DNA of 64,000 nt. Origin: an uncultured Paracoccaceae bacterium (lineage in GTDB: Bacteria > Pseudomonadota > Alphaproteobacteria > Rhodobacterales > Rhodobacteraceae). The DNA is taken from NCBI GenBank assembly GCA_905182355.1, contig CAJJBH010000011.1, forward strand, positions 1 through 64,000. Direction: 5' to 3'. Under the pieces are notes generated by a model. The model was not told the origin of the DNA, ran no database searches, and was given only the letters and a program-made list of their open reading frames with translations. Within the stretch, counting starts at the first letter, position 1, and every line of letters starts with the position of its first letter. Both the position numbers and the translations under genes were made by a program. Of the stretch, positions 9,961-20,493 are shown piece after piece.

Positions 9961-10586
9961 TGCATTACTCCAATGCGGGCGGACAGTCTAAGTGCATGTG
10001 TTGGGTCATGTGTTGCAGCAGGTAGAACAGGGTCGTAAGCCGCAGCAATCAGTTGCCCTATTTCAGGTCGCAGTACCGTAGTTTCCCCCGCCAATGCCAA
10101 CGGGGATTGGGTCTTAAATGCCATATCTGACCACAACACTATCGACTGCGTAACTTGGCTAAGCGCCAACGTATCCGCTGACACTGCTGCAAGATTGTCG
10201 TCCATACGCAAAAACACGAAACACGCCTTGATCGCACCAGTCTTGTCAAAGCGGAAGACACGGTACTGGTTGGCATCGGCAGCATTCAACCGACCAACCA
10301 AAGGTTGAAGATCAGGCACCATATCGTCTAAACGCGGCACATCTAGCAATTCATCCCATTCGCGAAAGAAGAACCACATGAAATTGCTGCCCAATTCTGC
10401 ATCACCATCAGACATCTCATGCCCAGCCAACTGACACACCGCATCGATGGCCCCTTTGATGACACCTAAGGTTTCATCCTCAACGCCAAAAACAACAGGC
10501 GCGATAGCGCGGCCCCAACGGGCAAATGCAAATTGTCCATCACCGCGGGTAAACAGCTTTTCTACCTCACCAGCATCCATATTCAT
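9957..10586 (-). CDS. conserved protein of unknown function between ruvB and ybgC
   Basis: I do not recognise a domain. The product is 209 residues, acidic, with no signal peptide or membrane helix; a Trp/Phe-rich stretch MWFFFREWDELLDVP lies near residue 90 and a LALSQVTQSIVLWSD segment near 140. Codon use is like its neighbours. It is 29 bp after ruvB and overlaps ybgC by 4 bp, so it is made together with the ruv-tol operon and is probably a real, order-specific gene. Start at 10586; an ATG two codons later is equally possible. Confidence 0.75.
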   Translation of the reverse strand: MNMDAGEVEKLFTRGDGQFAFARWGRAIAPVVFGVEDETLGVIKGAIDAVCQLAGHEMSDGDAELGSNFMWFFFREWDELLDVPRLDDMVPDLQPLVGRLNAADANQYRVFRFDKTGAIKACFVFLRMDDNLAAVSADTLALSQVTQSIVLWSDMAFKTQSPLALAGETTVLRPEIGQLIAAAYDPVLPAATHDPTHALRLSARIGVMQ

Positions 10587-10615
10587 TGTTCCCTAAAAAC
10601 TCAAAAACCACGATA

Positions 10616-11635
10616 TCAACCGAACAAATCTGTTGGTTTCTTTGGCGCGGCCATTCCCAAATGTGTCCATGCCTTTTGTGCCAACATCCGACCACGTGGT
10701 GTGCGTTGAATTAAACCTTGCTGCAATAGATAGGGTTCGATCACTTCTTCCAAAGAATCACGGCTTTCACTAAGTGCCGCACTTAACGTTTCGATCCCAA
10801 CGGGGCCACCTTGATAGTGATCAGCAATAAGTTTGAGATATCGACGATCCGCACTGTCCAGACCCAAATGGTCCACGCCCAACCGCGTCAATGCGCTGTC
10901 GGCGAGTTGTTTGGTCACACGGCCATCACCCTCCACAACTGCGAAATCCACAACACGGCGCAGCAAACGGCCCGCAATACGCGGCGTTCCACGGGCACGG
11001 CGTGCAATCTCACGGGCGCCACCTTCATCAGCAGGTGCACCAAGTTTACGAGCGTTGCGCTCAACGATTATAAACAACTCGTCTTCTGTGTAGAATTCAA
11101 GACGCGTGGGAATACCGAAACGATCGCGAAGCGGGGTCGTCAAAAGACCCATGCGCGTTGTTGCACCTACCAACGTAAACGGCTGAAGTTCGATCCGTAC
11201 AGTACGCGCCGCTGGCCCTTCCCCGATAACCAGGTCAAGTTCGAAATCTTCAAGCGCGGGATACAGAATTTCCTCAACCACTGGATTAAGGCGATGGATT
11301 TCGTCGATGAACAAAACATCGCGCGCTTCCAGATTGGTCAGGATCGCTGCCAGATCGCCTGCTTTGGCCAAGACAGGACCCGATGTCATACGAAAATTTA
11401 CACCCAACTCACGTGCCATGATCTGGGCCAAGGTCGTCTTACCCAAGCCAGGGGGGCCATGAAACAACGTGTGATCCATCGCTTCACCCCGTTGCTTGGC
11501 TGATTGGATGAAGACGCGCAGGTTTGACCGGGCTTCGGCCTGTCCTACGAACTCATTCAAAGCCTGCGGACGCAAAGCGCGGTCAAAGTCTTCGGGCATG
11601 GGCGCGGGGCGCAAAGTTGGGTCTGGTTCACTCAT
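10616..11635 (-). CDS. ruvB: Holliday junction helicase motor RuvB
   Basis: Hexameric AAA+ ATPase that drives branch migration on DNA held by RuvA. Walker A GPPGLGKT is at residues 60-67, Walker B is [10 protein letters not shown], the sensor stretch [18 protein letters not shown] is intact, and the C-terminal winged helix with RTPRGR is present. 339 residues, normal length. It follows ruvA by 61 bp in the same direction. Confidence 0.97.
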   Translation of the reverse strand: MSEPDPTLRPAPMPEDFDRALRPQALNEFVGQAEARSNLRVFIQSAKQRGEAMDHTLFHGPPGLGKTTLAQIMARELGVNFRMTSGPVLAKAGDLAAILTNLEARDVLFIDEIHRLNPVVEEILYPALEDFELDLVIGEGPAARTVRIELQPFTLVGATTRMGLLTTPLRDRFGIPTRLEFYTEDELFIIVERNARKLGAPADEGGAREIARRARGTPRIAGRLLRRVVDFAVVEGDGRVTKQLADSALTRLGVDHLGLDSADRRYLKLIADHYQGGPVGIETLSAALSESRDSLEEVIEPYLLQQGLIQRTPRGRMLAQKAWTHLGMAAPKKPTDLFG

Positions 11636-11696
11636 GTTTTATCTATGGCGTAAGGTGCATGGTTCTTCCAGTGGGAAGGTGCGTACGTCACCCCGC

Positions 11697-12350
11697 CTAC
11701 CCTTTCGGTGCCAGCAATTTCAATGCGGCACGGATCAAAGCCGGTGTATCAGCTTCTGGCATTTCACCAGCGGCTTTGGCAACCGCCCCTGCCGCATCCC
11801 CTGGTCCATAGCCAAGATTGCCAAGAGCCGATAAGGCCTCTGCCTGAGCCGATTGATTGTGGATGATAGGGGACGAAATCGATACTTCTATTACTTCTGC
11901 ATCAATTTCACCGTTTGCTTGGGCCGAAACACTCCCCATTGCCATAACACTAGGAGCTTTATCCTTAAGGTCCATGACAACACGTTGTGCGATTTTTGGT
12001 CCAATCCCTTTGGCTGCTTTGATCGAATTCCAATCACCTAGTGCAATGGCGCGGCTCACCCCGTCCGTGCCCAAAGTTCCCAAAATAGCAAGGGACGCCT
12101 TAGCACCGACCCCTTGGACCGAGGTCAACAAACGGTGCCATTCCTTTTCTGCTAAGGTTGGAAAGCCAAACAACTGCATCAAGTCTTCGCGCACAACTAA
12201 ATCCGTAAACAAGGCACAGACCTCACCCACACCCGGTAATGCTGCCAGCGTCCGCTCGGAACAGAAGACAATATATCCAACACCGCGCACATCAATCAGA
12301 ATGTGATCAGTGCTGCGATAGTCGATACGACCTGTAAGCTTACCAATCAT
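11697..12350 (-). CDS. ruvA: Holliday junction binding protein RuvA
   Basis: Tetrameric junction-binding partner of RuvB. The N-terminal OB fold begins [11 protein letters not shown]; the two helix-hairpin-helix motifs lie around [15 protein letters not shown] and [17 protein letters not shown]; a C-terminal RuvB-contacting domain follows after an acidic linker (217 residues). Its start overlaps the ruvC stop by 4 bp. Confidence 0.96.
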   Translation of the reverse strand: MIGKLTGRIDYRSTDHILIDVRGVGYIVFCSERTLAALPGVGEVCALFTDLVVREDLMQLFGFPTLAEKEWHRLLTSVQGVGAKASLAILGTLGTDGVSRAIALGDWNSIKAAKGIGPKIAQRVVMDLKDKAPSVMAMGSVSAQANGEIDAEVIEVSISSPIIHNQSAQAEALSALGNLGYGPGDAAGAVAKAAGEMPEADTPALIRAALKLLAPKG

Positions 12351-12853
12351 ACCAGCGCCTTTTCTAATGCTGCAGCTAAACCGCTGGCACCACCGTGATG
12401 CGCGTGGCAGATCGCAATCGCCAAAGCATCGGCCGCATCGGGCCCAGCAAGTTCAACGCCCGGCAATTGCAGCTTGACCATGTGCGCCACCTGACCTTTG
12501 TCGGCATGACCTACGCCAACAACCGTTTTCTTCACTTTATTAGGAGCATATTCACCAACCGTAAGCCCCGCCTGCGCAGGGACCAACATTGCAATCCCAC
12601 GGGCTTGACCCAATTTCAGGGTACCCGCCCCATCTTTGTTCACAAAGGTCTGTTCAACGGCAGCTGTTTGGGGCGCGTATCGCTCCACGACATCCGTCAA
12701 TCCACGATAAAGCGACAGCAAGCGTGCAGCCAAATCATCGCCAGATGAGTGCACAACACCGTTCGCCACATGGCGAATCCGAGGGCCATCAACATCAATG
12801 ACACCCCAGCCCATGTTCCGAAGCCCTGGATCAATCCCTAAAACACGTACCAT
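12347..12853 (-). CDS. ruvC: Holliday junction resolvase RuvC
   Basis: Endonuclease that cuts Holliday junctions in the RuvABC complex. The RNase H-like core starts [17 protein letters not shown], placing the first catalytic Asp at residue 8; the second acidic residue is in [12 protein letters not shown] and the final pair in [18 protein letters not shown]. The frame is open to 12988, but the 45 extra codons have no homology character, so the ATG at 12853 (168 residues) is used. It is the first gene of the long leftward operon. Confidence 0.95.
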   Translation of the reverse strand: MVRVLGIDPGLRNMGWGVIDVDGPRIRHVANGVVHSSGDDLAARLLSLYRGLTDVVERYAPQTAAVEQTFVNKDGAGTLKLGQARGIAMLVPAQAGLTVGEYAPNKVKKTVVGVGHADKGQVAHMVKLQLPGVELAGPDAADALAIAICHAHHGGASGLAAALEKALV

Positions 12854-13189
12854 TGCGTGACTTGCCCTGCTCTTTTGTTGCTTTTTCGCACTACTAGCAC
12901 GAAACGCGAACATCCGCCAAGGGGCAACGTGATGCTGCATCGCAGCATGGAAGCGACATTCCGAAACCAAACGCGACACCCGCAGCACTGTTGTAAGGGG
13001 AATTCACCACAAATTAAATCATATATGTCAAAAATGAGGCCATATTTTTATGACTTAACGAAATATAGACCCATGCACCAAACGCATATCGAACATGCAT
13101 TTTTGGATATTGTCCAATTATGAACTTCCTCCTAAATGCCACTCAACAAGACCGGATGATCCCGGCCAACATACAAAAGGACTGCAACC
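12854..13189. other. divergent intergenic region ruvC / DUF1127 gene
   Basis: 336 bp without a convincing gene. The part from about 13010 to 13130 is AT-rich and is the likely promoter zone for the rightward DUF1127 gene; the ruvC promoter must lie in the part next to 12853. AAAGGA just before 13190 is the ribosome site of the small gene. No clear operator or RNA structure was found. Confidence 0.5.
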
Positions 13190-13399
13190 ATGACTACATT
13201 CGACACAAACCGCACATCATTTGGCTCAACAACAGTTGCAGCCCGTATTTCTGGCGTTTTCCACACAGCAATCGAAACTGCTGTATCTTGGAATGACGCA
13301 CGTATGACCCGCAATACTTTGTCATCTTTAACTAACCGCGAATTGGAAGACATCGGCCTAACACGCGGCGACATCGAAATGGTTGCACGTACACGCTAA
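13190..13399 (+). CDS. DUF1127 small Arg-rich protein
   Basis: 69-residue protein with the DUF1127 (YjiS-like) signature near its C-terminus: LTNRELEDIGLTRGDIE. Proteins with this domain are abundant in alphaproteobacteria; several influence RNA turnover, phosphate or stress physiology, but the role of this one is unknown. A good ribosome site (AAAGGA) and a strong terminator 63 bp after the stop suggest a highly expressed one-gene transcript. Confidence 0.88.
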   Translation: MTTFDTNRTSFGSTTVAARISGVFHTAIETAVSWNDARMTRNTLSSLTNRELEDIGLTRGDIEMVARTR

Positions 13400-13461
13400 C
13401 TACCAACTTCTGAACGGACCTCTTATCCGCCCTCCCTCGGAGTTTATGGGTCCTCAGACGC

Positions 13462-13499
13462 AAAAACCGCGCTATCCCTTGTGGATGCGCGGTTTTTCT
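13462..13499 (+). terminator. rho-independent terminator of the DUF1127 gene
   Basis: An 11-bp perfect stem (13462-13472 with 13487-13497), a 14-nt loop, and a run of five T ending the right arm. Because the left arm begins with five A, it could also work on the minus strand for the gene ending at 13567 if read through. Confidence 0.88.
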
Positions 13500-13566
13500 A
13501 TTTTCGGATTAGTAGAAACCTAACATCCGCTGATATCAGTGTGTGTGTGTTAGGTGAATTTAAAGA

Positions 13567-13911
13567 TTAGCGAAAAATTGGCCCCATAAAGCCAGCAATG
13601 ACTTTTGACATCGGATCTGCCCGCATGACCCAAGCGCCACCTTGCTCAACAAAAGTTCCACTGTTTAAAATCGCTACGCGCTCACCGTACAAATCAGGTC
13701 CGATAGCAGCCAGCATAAACGCTTTAAAAAATACGAACCCCAGCAGCAAAAGTACAATACCTTTGAAAGGAATTTCCAAACCGCGGCGGCGCGGCTTCGC
13801 TACAATCAAACCATCTGTGCGCATCTGCGTGGTGTAACCACGTGACATCGCTTGATGTTTACGTCCAAGCAAATTCAGACGGTGAATAAAATGTTTCTTG
13901 GTCTCAACCAT
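13567..13911 (-). CDS. small conserved membrane protein
   Basis: 114 residues from the ATG at 13911, chosen because AGGTG stands 5 nt upstream; the frame extends to 13977 without such a site. A basic N-terminal half (several Lys/Arg, PRRRG) precedes one membrane helix (about residues 50-70, FKGIVLLLLGFVFFKAF) and a short exposed tail with GTFVEQGGAWVM. I recognise no domain; it resembles lone small proteins common in Rhodobacteraceae. It lies downstream of prmA in the same direction (gap 109 bp). Confidence 0.65.
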   Translation of the reverse strand: MVETKKHFIHRLNLLGRKHQAMSRGYTTQMRTDGLIVAKPRRRGLEIPFKGIVLLLLGFVFFKAFMLAAIGPDLYGERVAILNSGTFVEQGGAWVMRADPMSKVIAGFMGPIFR

Positions 13912-14020
13912 GGCAACACCTAAAACATTAGCACCCCCACCAATCTGTCTAATCAATATGCCGCCTAAATGTGTCAAAACAGTGGCATTTTCCTAAAACA
14001 CCCCTACAAACCAGGCTTAA

Positions 14021-14893
14021 TTATGGCTTTTTTTGAAGCGTTAGAGTTGTCCACTCAACAATCTCTTCGCGGTGGACAAGATTGATGCCATTTTGTGCAT
14101 AAACCGAAATAACGTCATCCGCCTGCTCATTCAGAATTCCTGAAAGAATAGCATAGCCGTTTTCTGCCAGACTAGTCGCCATATCTGGTGCCAATGCAAC
14201 CAAAGGACCTTTTAGGATATTCGCAAAGACTAAATCAAAGGGTGCTTTGGCCAACAGTTCAGGATGATCGAAACCTGCTGCCTCAACAGCGATGATACGA
14301 CCGACCAAATCATTAGCAACAACGTTCGCATTCGCTACATCCACGGCCACCTGATCGATATCGCTCACCATAACGGGATTCGGCCAAATACGTGCTGCCG
14401 CCATACCCAAGACCGCCGTGCCACATCCGATGTCAGCAACATTGTCGCCTCGAAATCCATTGTTGGACAACCGATCCAACGCACGTAAGCACCCCAGTGT
14501 TGTTCCGTGGTGACCTGTACCAAATGCCATTGCGGCCTCAATCAACAGTGGTTCACAATCTGCAGGCACTTTGTCTGCGTCATGGCTGCCATACACAAAG
14601 AAACGGCCCGCTTCTACAGGTGACAATTCCCGACGCACATGTGCGACCCAGTCTGTCTCCGGAAGTTCCGAGATCGCAAACTCTTTTGCACCCATAGCGG
14701 CAGACAATAAAGACAATGCAGTTTCGTCTGGATGCTCAGTGAAGTATCCACCAACTTCCCACAGACCAGATCCGTCTTCGACTTCAAAGACGCCAATACC
14801 GGTGGGTTCAGGGATCAGCCGTTCCATTGCCTCGCCCAGCGCTTCAGCTGCGGGTTTACCTGTGAGAGTCGTCAGCGCGGTAAATGTTGGCAT
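14021..14893 (-). CDS. prmA: ribosomal protein L11 methyltransferase PrmA
   Basis: SAM-dependent enzyme that trimethylates ribosomal protein L11. The SAM-binding motif I is VADIGCGTAVLGMAAA, preceded by EAAMAFGTGHHGTTLGCL, a PrmA hallmark; FANILKGPL corresponds to the catalytic NPP-like segment. The start at 14893 (290 residues) has AGGAGC upstream; the open frame to 14932 is not needed. Confidence 0.93.
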   Translation of the reverse strand: MPTFTALTTLTGKPAAEALGEAMERLIPEPTGIGVFEVEDGSGLWEVGGYFTEHPDETALSLLSAAMGAKEFAISELPETDWVAHVRRELSPVEAGRFFVYGSHDADKVPADCEPLLIEAAMAFGTGHHGTTLGCLRALDRLSNNGFRGDNVADIGCGTAVLGMAAARIWPNPVMVSDIDQVAVDVANANVVANDLVGRIIAVEAAGFDHPELLAKAPFDLVFANILKGPLVALAPDMATSLAENGYAILSGILNEQADDVISVYAQNGINLVHREEIVEWTTLTLQKKP

Positions 14894-15123
14894 TATCTGC
14901 TCCTGTATCAGTCTTGATTTGGACAAGCGCACAGCTTTAGCTGTGTCGCCCTACCCAATGCGTTCAATCCCGCCACATAACGACAGCCCTACAGTGCCGC
15001 AAGGGCTCCCATGATTCCACCCCACGACGGCCTTCCGATAAATAACAGCAGCTGCGCCAAAGTTGGCCCAGAATTCGGTGTGCCCCAAAGTGGACTCTGT
15101 TAGTGATTGGCCCTCAGCCATCC

Positions 15124-16356
15124 CTACTCAGCAGGTGCACTTAGCGCATGTTTGAATATTGTCTCATGTCCAGGGGCTGGATGACGGGGGATCAAAAGCG
15201 CTAAGCCTAAAGAAACGCTCGCCATGCCTGCCGCAATCAAGAAGACCAGCAGCGGCGAAACCAGCCACAACAGGCCTAAAAGCACAGGCAATGCAACTGC
15301 TGCGATATGATTGATGGTGAAGGCGACGGCCGCGGTAGGGGCAATATCAGCTGGGTCAGCTATCTTTTGGAAATAGGTCTTTAACGCAAGCGCCAATCCA
15401 AAGAAGATGTGGTCGACGACATACAGGAACGCCGCAATCGCTGCTCCCCAACCTAGATAATAGACACCGCCATAGGCCAGAAACACGATAACCAGGCCTG
15501 TGTATTCGAAGATCAACGTCGAACGTTCACCAAATCGCTGCACGATACGTCCCAACATAGGGGCAATTGCCATATTAATCATCAAGTTGATCAAGAAAAG
15601 CGAGGTAAGCTCATGCACTTCATACCCGAACCTCTCAACCATCATGAAACCAGCAAACACCATAAATATCTGGCGACGGGCACCGGCCATAAACTGCAGC
15701 GCGTAGTAAAGCCAATAGCGTTTGCGCAGCACCATCCGCTTGTTTTGCGGGGTTGGTCCTTCAAATTGGGGGTAGGCAACCATAGCGAATATGGCCAAAA
15801 ACACTGTGACCAATCCACCGAACATATAAACAGTATTATAGGTGAGGCCCAATGGTTCCCACAGTGACAATATAATCAGATAAACGACAAAAGTCGCCGC
15901 CGACCCCATCGCCATAAGCCAGCCCAAAATACGGGGCGCATCCGCTTTGGGAAGCCATTGAAGCTGCAAGGATTGGTTCACCGTTTCGTAATAGTGGAAC
16001 CCAATGGAACTTAGCATCGTAAGCGTCAAAATCCCACCCAAGGTTGGGAAATACGCGGTCACAGCAGTCGCAACACCCAACAAGATAAGGGAAACTAGCC
16101 CCAAGACCTGCTCGCGCACAAAAATGATAATTGCGATCACTCCAATGGCCAGAAACCCGGGAATTTCGCGCACAGTATGCAACAACCCGATATCAGCACC
16201 ATCAAACTGTGCTGCCTCAATCACAAAGTTGTTCAGTAATGCAGCCCACGTATTAAACGCAACTGGCATGGCCAAAGCCATCAAGAACAACAGGACAATA
16301 GGGCGGCGCCAGCGCGGCAAATGTTGCGCATCGGCAAGTGCAACAATTTCAGTCAT
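15124..16356 (-). CDS. MFS transporter
   Basis: 410-residue protein with about 12 hydrophobic segments and the major facilitator layout (two six-helix halves joined by a basic cytoplasmic loop near NKRMVLRKRYW). The substrate is not evident and no signature loop of a named subfamily was recognised. The gene stands alone between prmA (230-bp gap, nothing convincing in it) and priA (158-bp gap), all in the same direction. Confidence 0.85.
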   Translation of the reverse strand: MTEIVALADAQHLPRWRRPIVLLFLMALAMPVAFNTWAALLNNFVIEAAQFDGADIGLLHTVREIPGFLAIGVIAIIIFVREQVLGLVSLILLGVATAVTAYFPTLGGILTLTMLSSIGFHYYETVNQSLQLQWLPKADAPRILGWLMAMGSAATFVVYLIILSLWEPLGLTYNTVYMFGGLVTVFLAIFAMVAYPQFEGPTPQNKRMVLRKRYWLYYALQFMAGARRQIFMVFAGFMMVERFGYEVHELTSLFLINLMINMAIAPMLGRIVQRFGERSTLIFEYTGLVIVFLAYGGVYYLGWGAAIAAFLYVVDHIFFGLALALKTYFQKIADPADIAPTAAVAFTINHIAAVALPVLLGLLWLVSPLLVFLIAAGMASVSLGLALLIPRHPAPGHETIFKHALSAPAE

Positions 16357-16514
16357 TGGGCAGACCTACGCCCAAACCAGAAAAAGGACGATAGCCCAAA
16401 CGCACAACAGTGGGACCCGGCAAACCAATCTTCTTTAGGCCAAAATACTCGCTCCGCAGGCATGTAATTACTTTGGCCATTTCGGTTTCCAGACGTTTCC
16501 AAAGGGATCACATC

Positions 16515-18722
16515 TTAATAGAAACTTTGCGGGTCGATATCGACGGCAAGCCGCATATCTCCTTTTATGCGAACCTGTGCAATCCAACGCGACAAAGCGC
16601 CTTGCAACGCGACACTCTTGTCAGCTTTCACCAACATCCGCACACGGTGACGCCCCCGTACACGTGCGATTGGGGCGGGGGCTGGGCCAAACACCTGCGC
16701 ACCGACAGCGCGCAACGGCCCATCCATGCGGGCCAAGTGATTGGCCAAATCAAACACCTGCGCCACGTCTGGGCCACTCACAATAATCCCTGCCATTCGA
16801 CCGTAAGGTGGCACACCCGCCTTTTCACGCTCTGCCGCTTCAGCCCGCCAAAATCCTTCCTCATCCCCCTCAAGGATCGAACGGATCACGGGATGTTCGG
16901 GTTGATACGTTTGCAACATCGCTGTCCCAGGTTTCTCTGCCCGCCCAGCGCGTCCCGCCACCTGACGCATCAGTTGAAACGTGCGTTCTGCCGCACGTAA
17001 ATCTGACCCTTGCAGACCCAAATCCGCATCAATGACCCCCACAAGCGTTAGATTGGGAAAATTGTGCCCTTTAGCAACCAATTGCGTCCCAATCACAATA
17101 TCAGCACCGCCCGCCGCAATTGACTCGATCTCCGCCTTTAACGCTCGGGCTGATCCATACATATCTGAACTTAGCGTGGCGATGCGCGCATCGGGAAACA
17201 ACTCTGCGGCCTCCTCCCCCAAACGCTCGACCCCGGGTCCAACAGGGGCCATCCGCCCTTCAGCATCACAAGATGGGCACTTCTGCGGCATCTCTTTGCT
17301 TTCACCACACTGGTGGCAAACCAACCGCTTTTGGAACCGATGTTCCACCATCCGGGCGTCACAATCGTCGCAACCAACCTGATGGCCACAAGCCCGACAC
17401 AGGGTTATCGGGGCATAACCACGACGGTTGATGAACAGCATGGCTTGTTCACCAGCATCGATCCGCTTCTGGACTTCAGCCTTCAAAACTTCTGACACCC
17501 AGCGATTGCTTGGCAACTTGGCATCCCGCATATCGATGGTTTTCATCGTTGGCATGACAGCAGGCCCAAATCGCGAGGTCAGCTCTAGACGTTTGTACTT
17601 CCCGCTTTCTGCATTTGCCCAGCTTTCCAAAGACGGCGTAGCCGAAGCCAGAACAACATGCGCGCCACAGATGGAAGCCCGCAAAACTGCCATGTCGCGG
17701 GCATTATATAAGACGCCCTCTTCTTGCTTGTAGGACGTGTCGTGTTCCTCATCGACAACAATCAAGCCAAGGTTTTGGAAAGGCAGAAACAACGCAGACC
17801 GTGCACCAATCACCAATTGCGCCTGTCCTTGCCCAATCATCCGCCAAATGCGGCGGCGTTCGGTCATAGTGGCACCAGAATGCCATTCAGCAGGGCGATG
17901 CCCAAACCGTTCCTGAACACGCTTCAAAAACTCCGCTGTCAACGCAATCTCTGGCAACAAGACCAGTGCTTGGCGACCAGCCTTCAGGGCAGCAGCCACC
18001 GCTTCTAAATAAACCTCGGTCTTGCCAGACCCTGTCACACCACGCAGCAATGTCGTACCATAATCACCAGATAGCACTTCATCCGACAGGTAAGCCGAAG
18101 CAGTTGCTTGATCTTCGGTCAATTCTTTGCTTGGCAGGCTGGGATCAAGTCGTGGGAACGGCAAATCACGCGGGCTGTCTTCTTCTGCGACAGCACCTTG
18201 CTCTACCAAGCCTTTGATAACCGAGGTGGTCACCCCAGCCAATTCCGCCAGCTCTTTCAAGGTAAATGCCAGATCGCCATATTCGGCCAAAGTGTCCAAA
18301 ACACGTGTACGAGCGTCAGTGATACGTGTTGGTTCTGACGGACCACGGCGATAAATCTTACGCATGGACGGCGGATCGCCCAACCCCGGCGCACGGGTTG
18401 CCAAGCGCAGCATCGCGTTCATCGGGGTCAGGGTATAATCGGCAGAGCGGCGCAAAAATTCACGCATTTCCAACCGCATCGGGGCGGCGTCCAGTACACG
18501 GTAAGCCGACCGTACTTTCTTAATGTCCCAATCCCCTTTGCCAGCCCCCCAAACCACACCAATGACCTTGCGAGGCCCTAATGGCACTTCGACAAACGCA
18601 CCCAAATGGCAGCCACCCGCCGGCGCTTTGTAATCCAACATCCGGTCCAATGGCTGCGCAGTCAGAACGCCAATCAAAGCACCTTCATCAAAACATTCTG
18701 GACTGGTAGGTGATTGTGCCAC
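16515..18722 (-). CDS. priA: primosomal replication restart helicase PriA
   Basis: Superfamily 2 helicase that reloads the replisome at stalled forks. After a DNA-binding N-terminal domain come Walker A GVTGSGKTEVYL, the DEEHD box, motif SATPSLES, and the zinc-binding insert with paired cysteines (CRACGHQVGCDDCD then CHQCG and CPSC). The GRAGRAEKPG motif VI follows. 735 residues is a normal length. Confidence 0.96.
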   Translation of the reverse strand: MAQSPTSPECFDEGALIGVLTAQPLDRMLDYKAPAGGCHLGAFVEVPLGPRKVIGVVWGAGKGDWDIKKVRSAYRVLDAAPMRLEMREFLRRSADYTLTPMNAMLRLATRAPGLGDPPSMRKIYRRGPSEPTRITDARTRVLDTLAEYGDLAFTLKELAELAGVTTSVIKGLVEQGAVAEEDSPRDLPFPRLDPSLPSKELTEDQATASAYLSDEVLSGDYGTTLLRGVTGSGKTEVYLEAVAAALKAGRQALVLLPEIALTAEFLKRVQERFGHRPAEWHSGATMTERRRIWRMIGQGQAQLVIGARSALFLPFQNLGLIVVDEEHDTSYKQEEGVLYNARDMAVLRASICGAHVVLASATPSLESWANAESGKYKRLELTSRFGPAVMPTMKTIDMRDAKLPSNRWVSEVLKAEVQKRIDAGEQAMLFINRRGYAPITLCRACGHQVGCDDCDARMVEHRFQKRLVCHQCGESKEMPQKCPSCDAEGRMAPVGPGVERLGEEAAELFPDARIATLSSDMYGSARALKAEIESIAAGGADIVIGTQLVAKGHNFPNLTLVGVIDADLGLQGSDLRAAERTFQLMRQVAGRAGRAEKPGTAMLQTYQPEHPVIRSILEGDEEGFWRAEAAEREKAGVPPYGRMAGIIVSGPDVAQVFDLANHLARMDGPLRAVGAQVFGPAPAPIARVRGRHRVRMLVKADKSVALQGALSRWIAQVRIKGDMRLAVDIDPQSFY

Positions 18723-18842
18723 ATCTCACTCCGTTCGAGTTGAGGGTTTTCGATTTGTACAAGTTGGGGTACATGCATTTCCAAGACAACACTACAGTTC
18801 AATCAAGACTGTTCACGCCAATATTCAAAGGACACGAGACAC

Positions 18843-19496
18843 ATGAAATTCTTTGTCGACACAGCCGATATCGATGCTATCGCAGAACTAAACGATTTAG
18901 GTATGGTAGACGGTGTTACAACCAACCCTTCCATTATTCTGAAATCTGGCCGCAACATCCTTGAAGTGACAAAAGAGATTTGCGCGCTTGTTGACGGACC
19001 AGTCTCTGCCGAAGTTGTTGCACTTGAAGCCGACGCGATGATTGCCGAGGGGCGCGAGCTGGCCAAAATCGCGGAAAACGTAACCGTCAAACTGCCATTG
19101 ACTTGGGATGGTCTGAAAGCCTGTAAGGTCCTGACTGGCGAAGGCAAAATGGTTAACGTCACTTTATGTTTTTCAGCGAACCAAGCGTTGTTGGCCGCAA
19201 AAGCCGGCGCGACGTTCATCTCCCCGTTCATCGGACGTTTGGATGACATCAATTTGGACGGTATGGATTTGATCGAAGACATCCGTACCATTTATGACAA
19301 CTACGGATACGAGACCCAAATTTTGGCAGCATCTATCCGCAGCGTAAATCACATCCATGATTGTGCAGTCGTAGGCGCCGACGTGATCACAGCGCCACCA
19401 GAAATCATTAAGAAGTTGGTATCACACCCACTGACAGATCAAGGCTTGGAGCAGTTCATGAAAGACTGGGCCAAGACTGGCCAATCAATCCTATAA
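18843..19496 (+). CDS. tal: transaldolase (short TalC/FSA type)
   Basis: 217-residue (beta/alpha)8 enzyme that moves a dihydroxyacetone unit in the non-oxidative pentose phosphate pathway. The N-terminal pattern [13 protein letters not shown] and GVTTNPSI are typical; the Schiff-base lysine is K83 in [12 protein letters not shown]. Short enzymes of this type are either transaldolase or fructose-6-phosphate aldolase; in alphaproteobacteria transaldolase is the usual role. AAAGGA precedes the start. It stands divergent from priA. Confidence 0.93.
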   Translation: MKFFVDTADIDAIAELNDLGMVDGVTTNPSIILKSGRNILEVTKEICALVDGPVSAEVVALEADAMIAEGRELAKIAENVTVKLPLTWDGLKACKVLTGEGKMVNVTLCFSANQALLAAKAGATFISPFIGRLDDINLDGMDLIEDIRTIYDNYGYETQILAASIRSVNHIHDCAVVGADVITAPPEIIKKLVSHPLTDQGLEQFMKDWAKTGQSIL

Positions 19497-19503
19497 AACA
19501 TCA

Positions 19504-19528
19504 GCTGGCGCGTGCCCTACGCGCCAGC
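19504..19528 (+). terminator. hairpin after the transaldolase gene
   Basis: Perfect 10-bp GC-rich stem (19504-19513 with 19519-19528) and a 5-nt loop, starting 8 bp after the stop codon. There is no T run after it, so it may be a factor-dependent terminator or an RNA-end stabiliser. The remaining bases to 19783 are AT-rich and hold the promoter of the next gene but nothing else I can name. Confidence 0.6.
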
Positions 19529-19783
19529 GCTTCATGCTTCACTTAAAGACTAAGCGGAAATAGGCCTGCGATTTTCGCTGCTGCATGACGATTTCTTTAT
19601 TTCTTTTCAGTAAAGACCAGATCTGTACGCTTTATTGCATCAGCCATTGACGGAAAGTGTTGTTATTTCCCAGCATGGAGCGAATTCTCGCCACTTTTGA
19701 GGTAAATGCTATTGAGAGACAACAAAATTTTAGATTAACGATCGCACACGTGTTATGTTGACGTAAAATTACCAGAGGCAAAC

Positions 19784-20491
19784 ATGAGCAGTAGCCCGAA
19801 AATTGATGATACGTTGCGCGAAGCCATCATTTCGCAGCCAAACGTGATTCTTGACGACAAGGATTTGATGCAGGCGTTGATCGCTGCAAATGAACGCGCG
19901 ATGGGTGGTAACATTGTCGACCTGCGCGGTATTGCAATGGACCGCTTGGAAAGCCGCCTTGACCGTCTTGAAGACACGCATCGTTCCGTTATTGCCGCCG
20001 CTTATGAAAACCTAGCGGGCACCAATCAAGTCCACCGCGCGATTTTACGCATGCTGGACCCTGTCGAGTTTGAGACATTCCTGCGCGATTTAAGTGGTGA
20101 AGTTTCCGAGATATTGCGCGTTGATGCAACCAAACTGGTTTTAGAATCCGTTCAGAACGATTCGGATACAACAGTAAAACGATTGGGTGAGGTTCTAAGC
20201 GTCGCCGAACCTGGGTTCATCGACCATTACCTATCGCAAGGACGCGGTGGGCAGGTTCGAAAAGTTACTTTGCGCCAAGTCCAAAATGCATCCGAAACGA
20301 TCTACAGTGACAAAGCTGATTGGATTCGGTCTGAAGCCTGTTTGAAGCTTGATTTCGGCGATGGCCGTTTGCCGGGGATGTTGGTGATGGGTGCCGAAGA
20401 CCCCCATATGTTCGGTCCGCAGCAAGGCACCGATTTACTTGCCTTCTTTACGGGTGTTTTTGAACGCGCCATGCGGCGCTGGCTGTCTTGA
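19784..20491 (+). CDS. DUF484 family protein
   Basis: 235-residue protein with the DUF484 layout: an N-terminal coiled segment with LRGIAMDRLESRLDRLEDTHR and a GAF-like C-terminal domain (about 90-235). The family has no proven biochemical role. In many proteobacteria it is found next to xerC, as here, where its stop nearly touches the xerC start. AGAGGC lies before the ATG. Confidence 0.85.
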   Translation: MSSSPKIDDTLREAIISQPNVILDDKDLMQALIAANERAMGGNIVDLRGIAMDRLESRLDRLEDTHRSVIAAAYENLAGTNQVHRAILRMLDPVEFETFLRDLSGEVSEILRVDATKLVLESVQNDSDTTVKRLGEVLSVAEPGFIDHYLSQGRGGQVRKVTLRQVQNASETIYSDKADWIRSEACLKLDFGDGRLPGMLVMGAEDPHMFGPQQGTDLLAFFTGVFERAMRRWLS

Positions 20492-20493
20492 GA

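Noticed and set aside
14950-15120. 56-codon minus-strand frame in the prmA-MFS gap
   Set aside because: No ribosome site, no recognisable domain, and composition like intergenic DNA.
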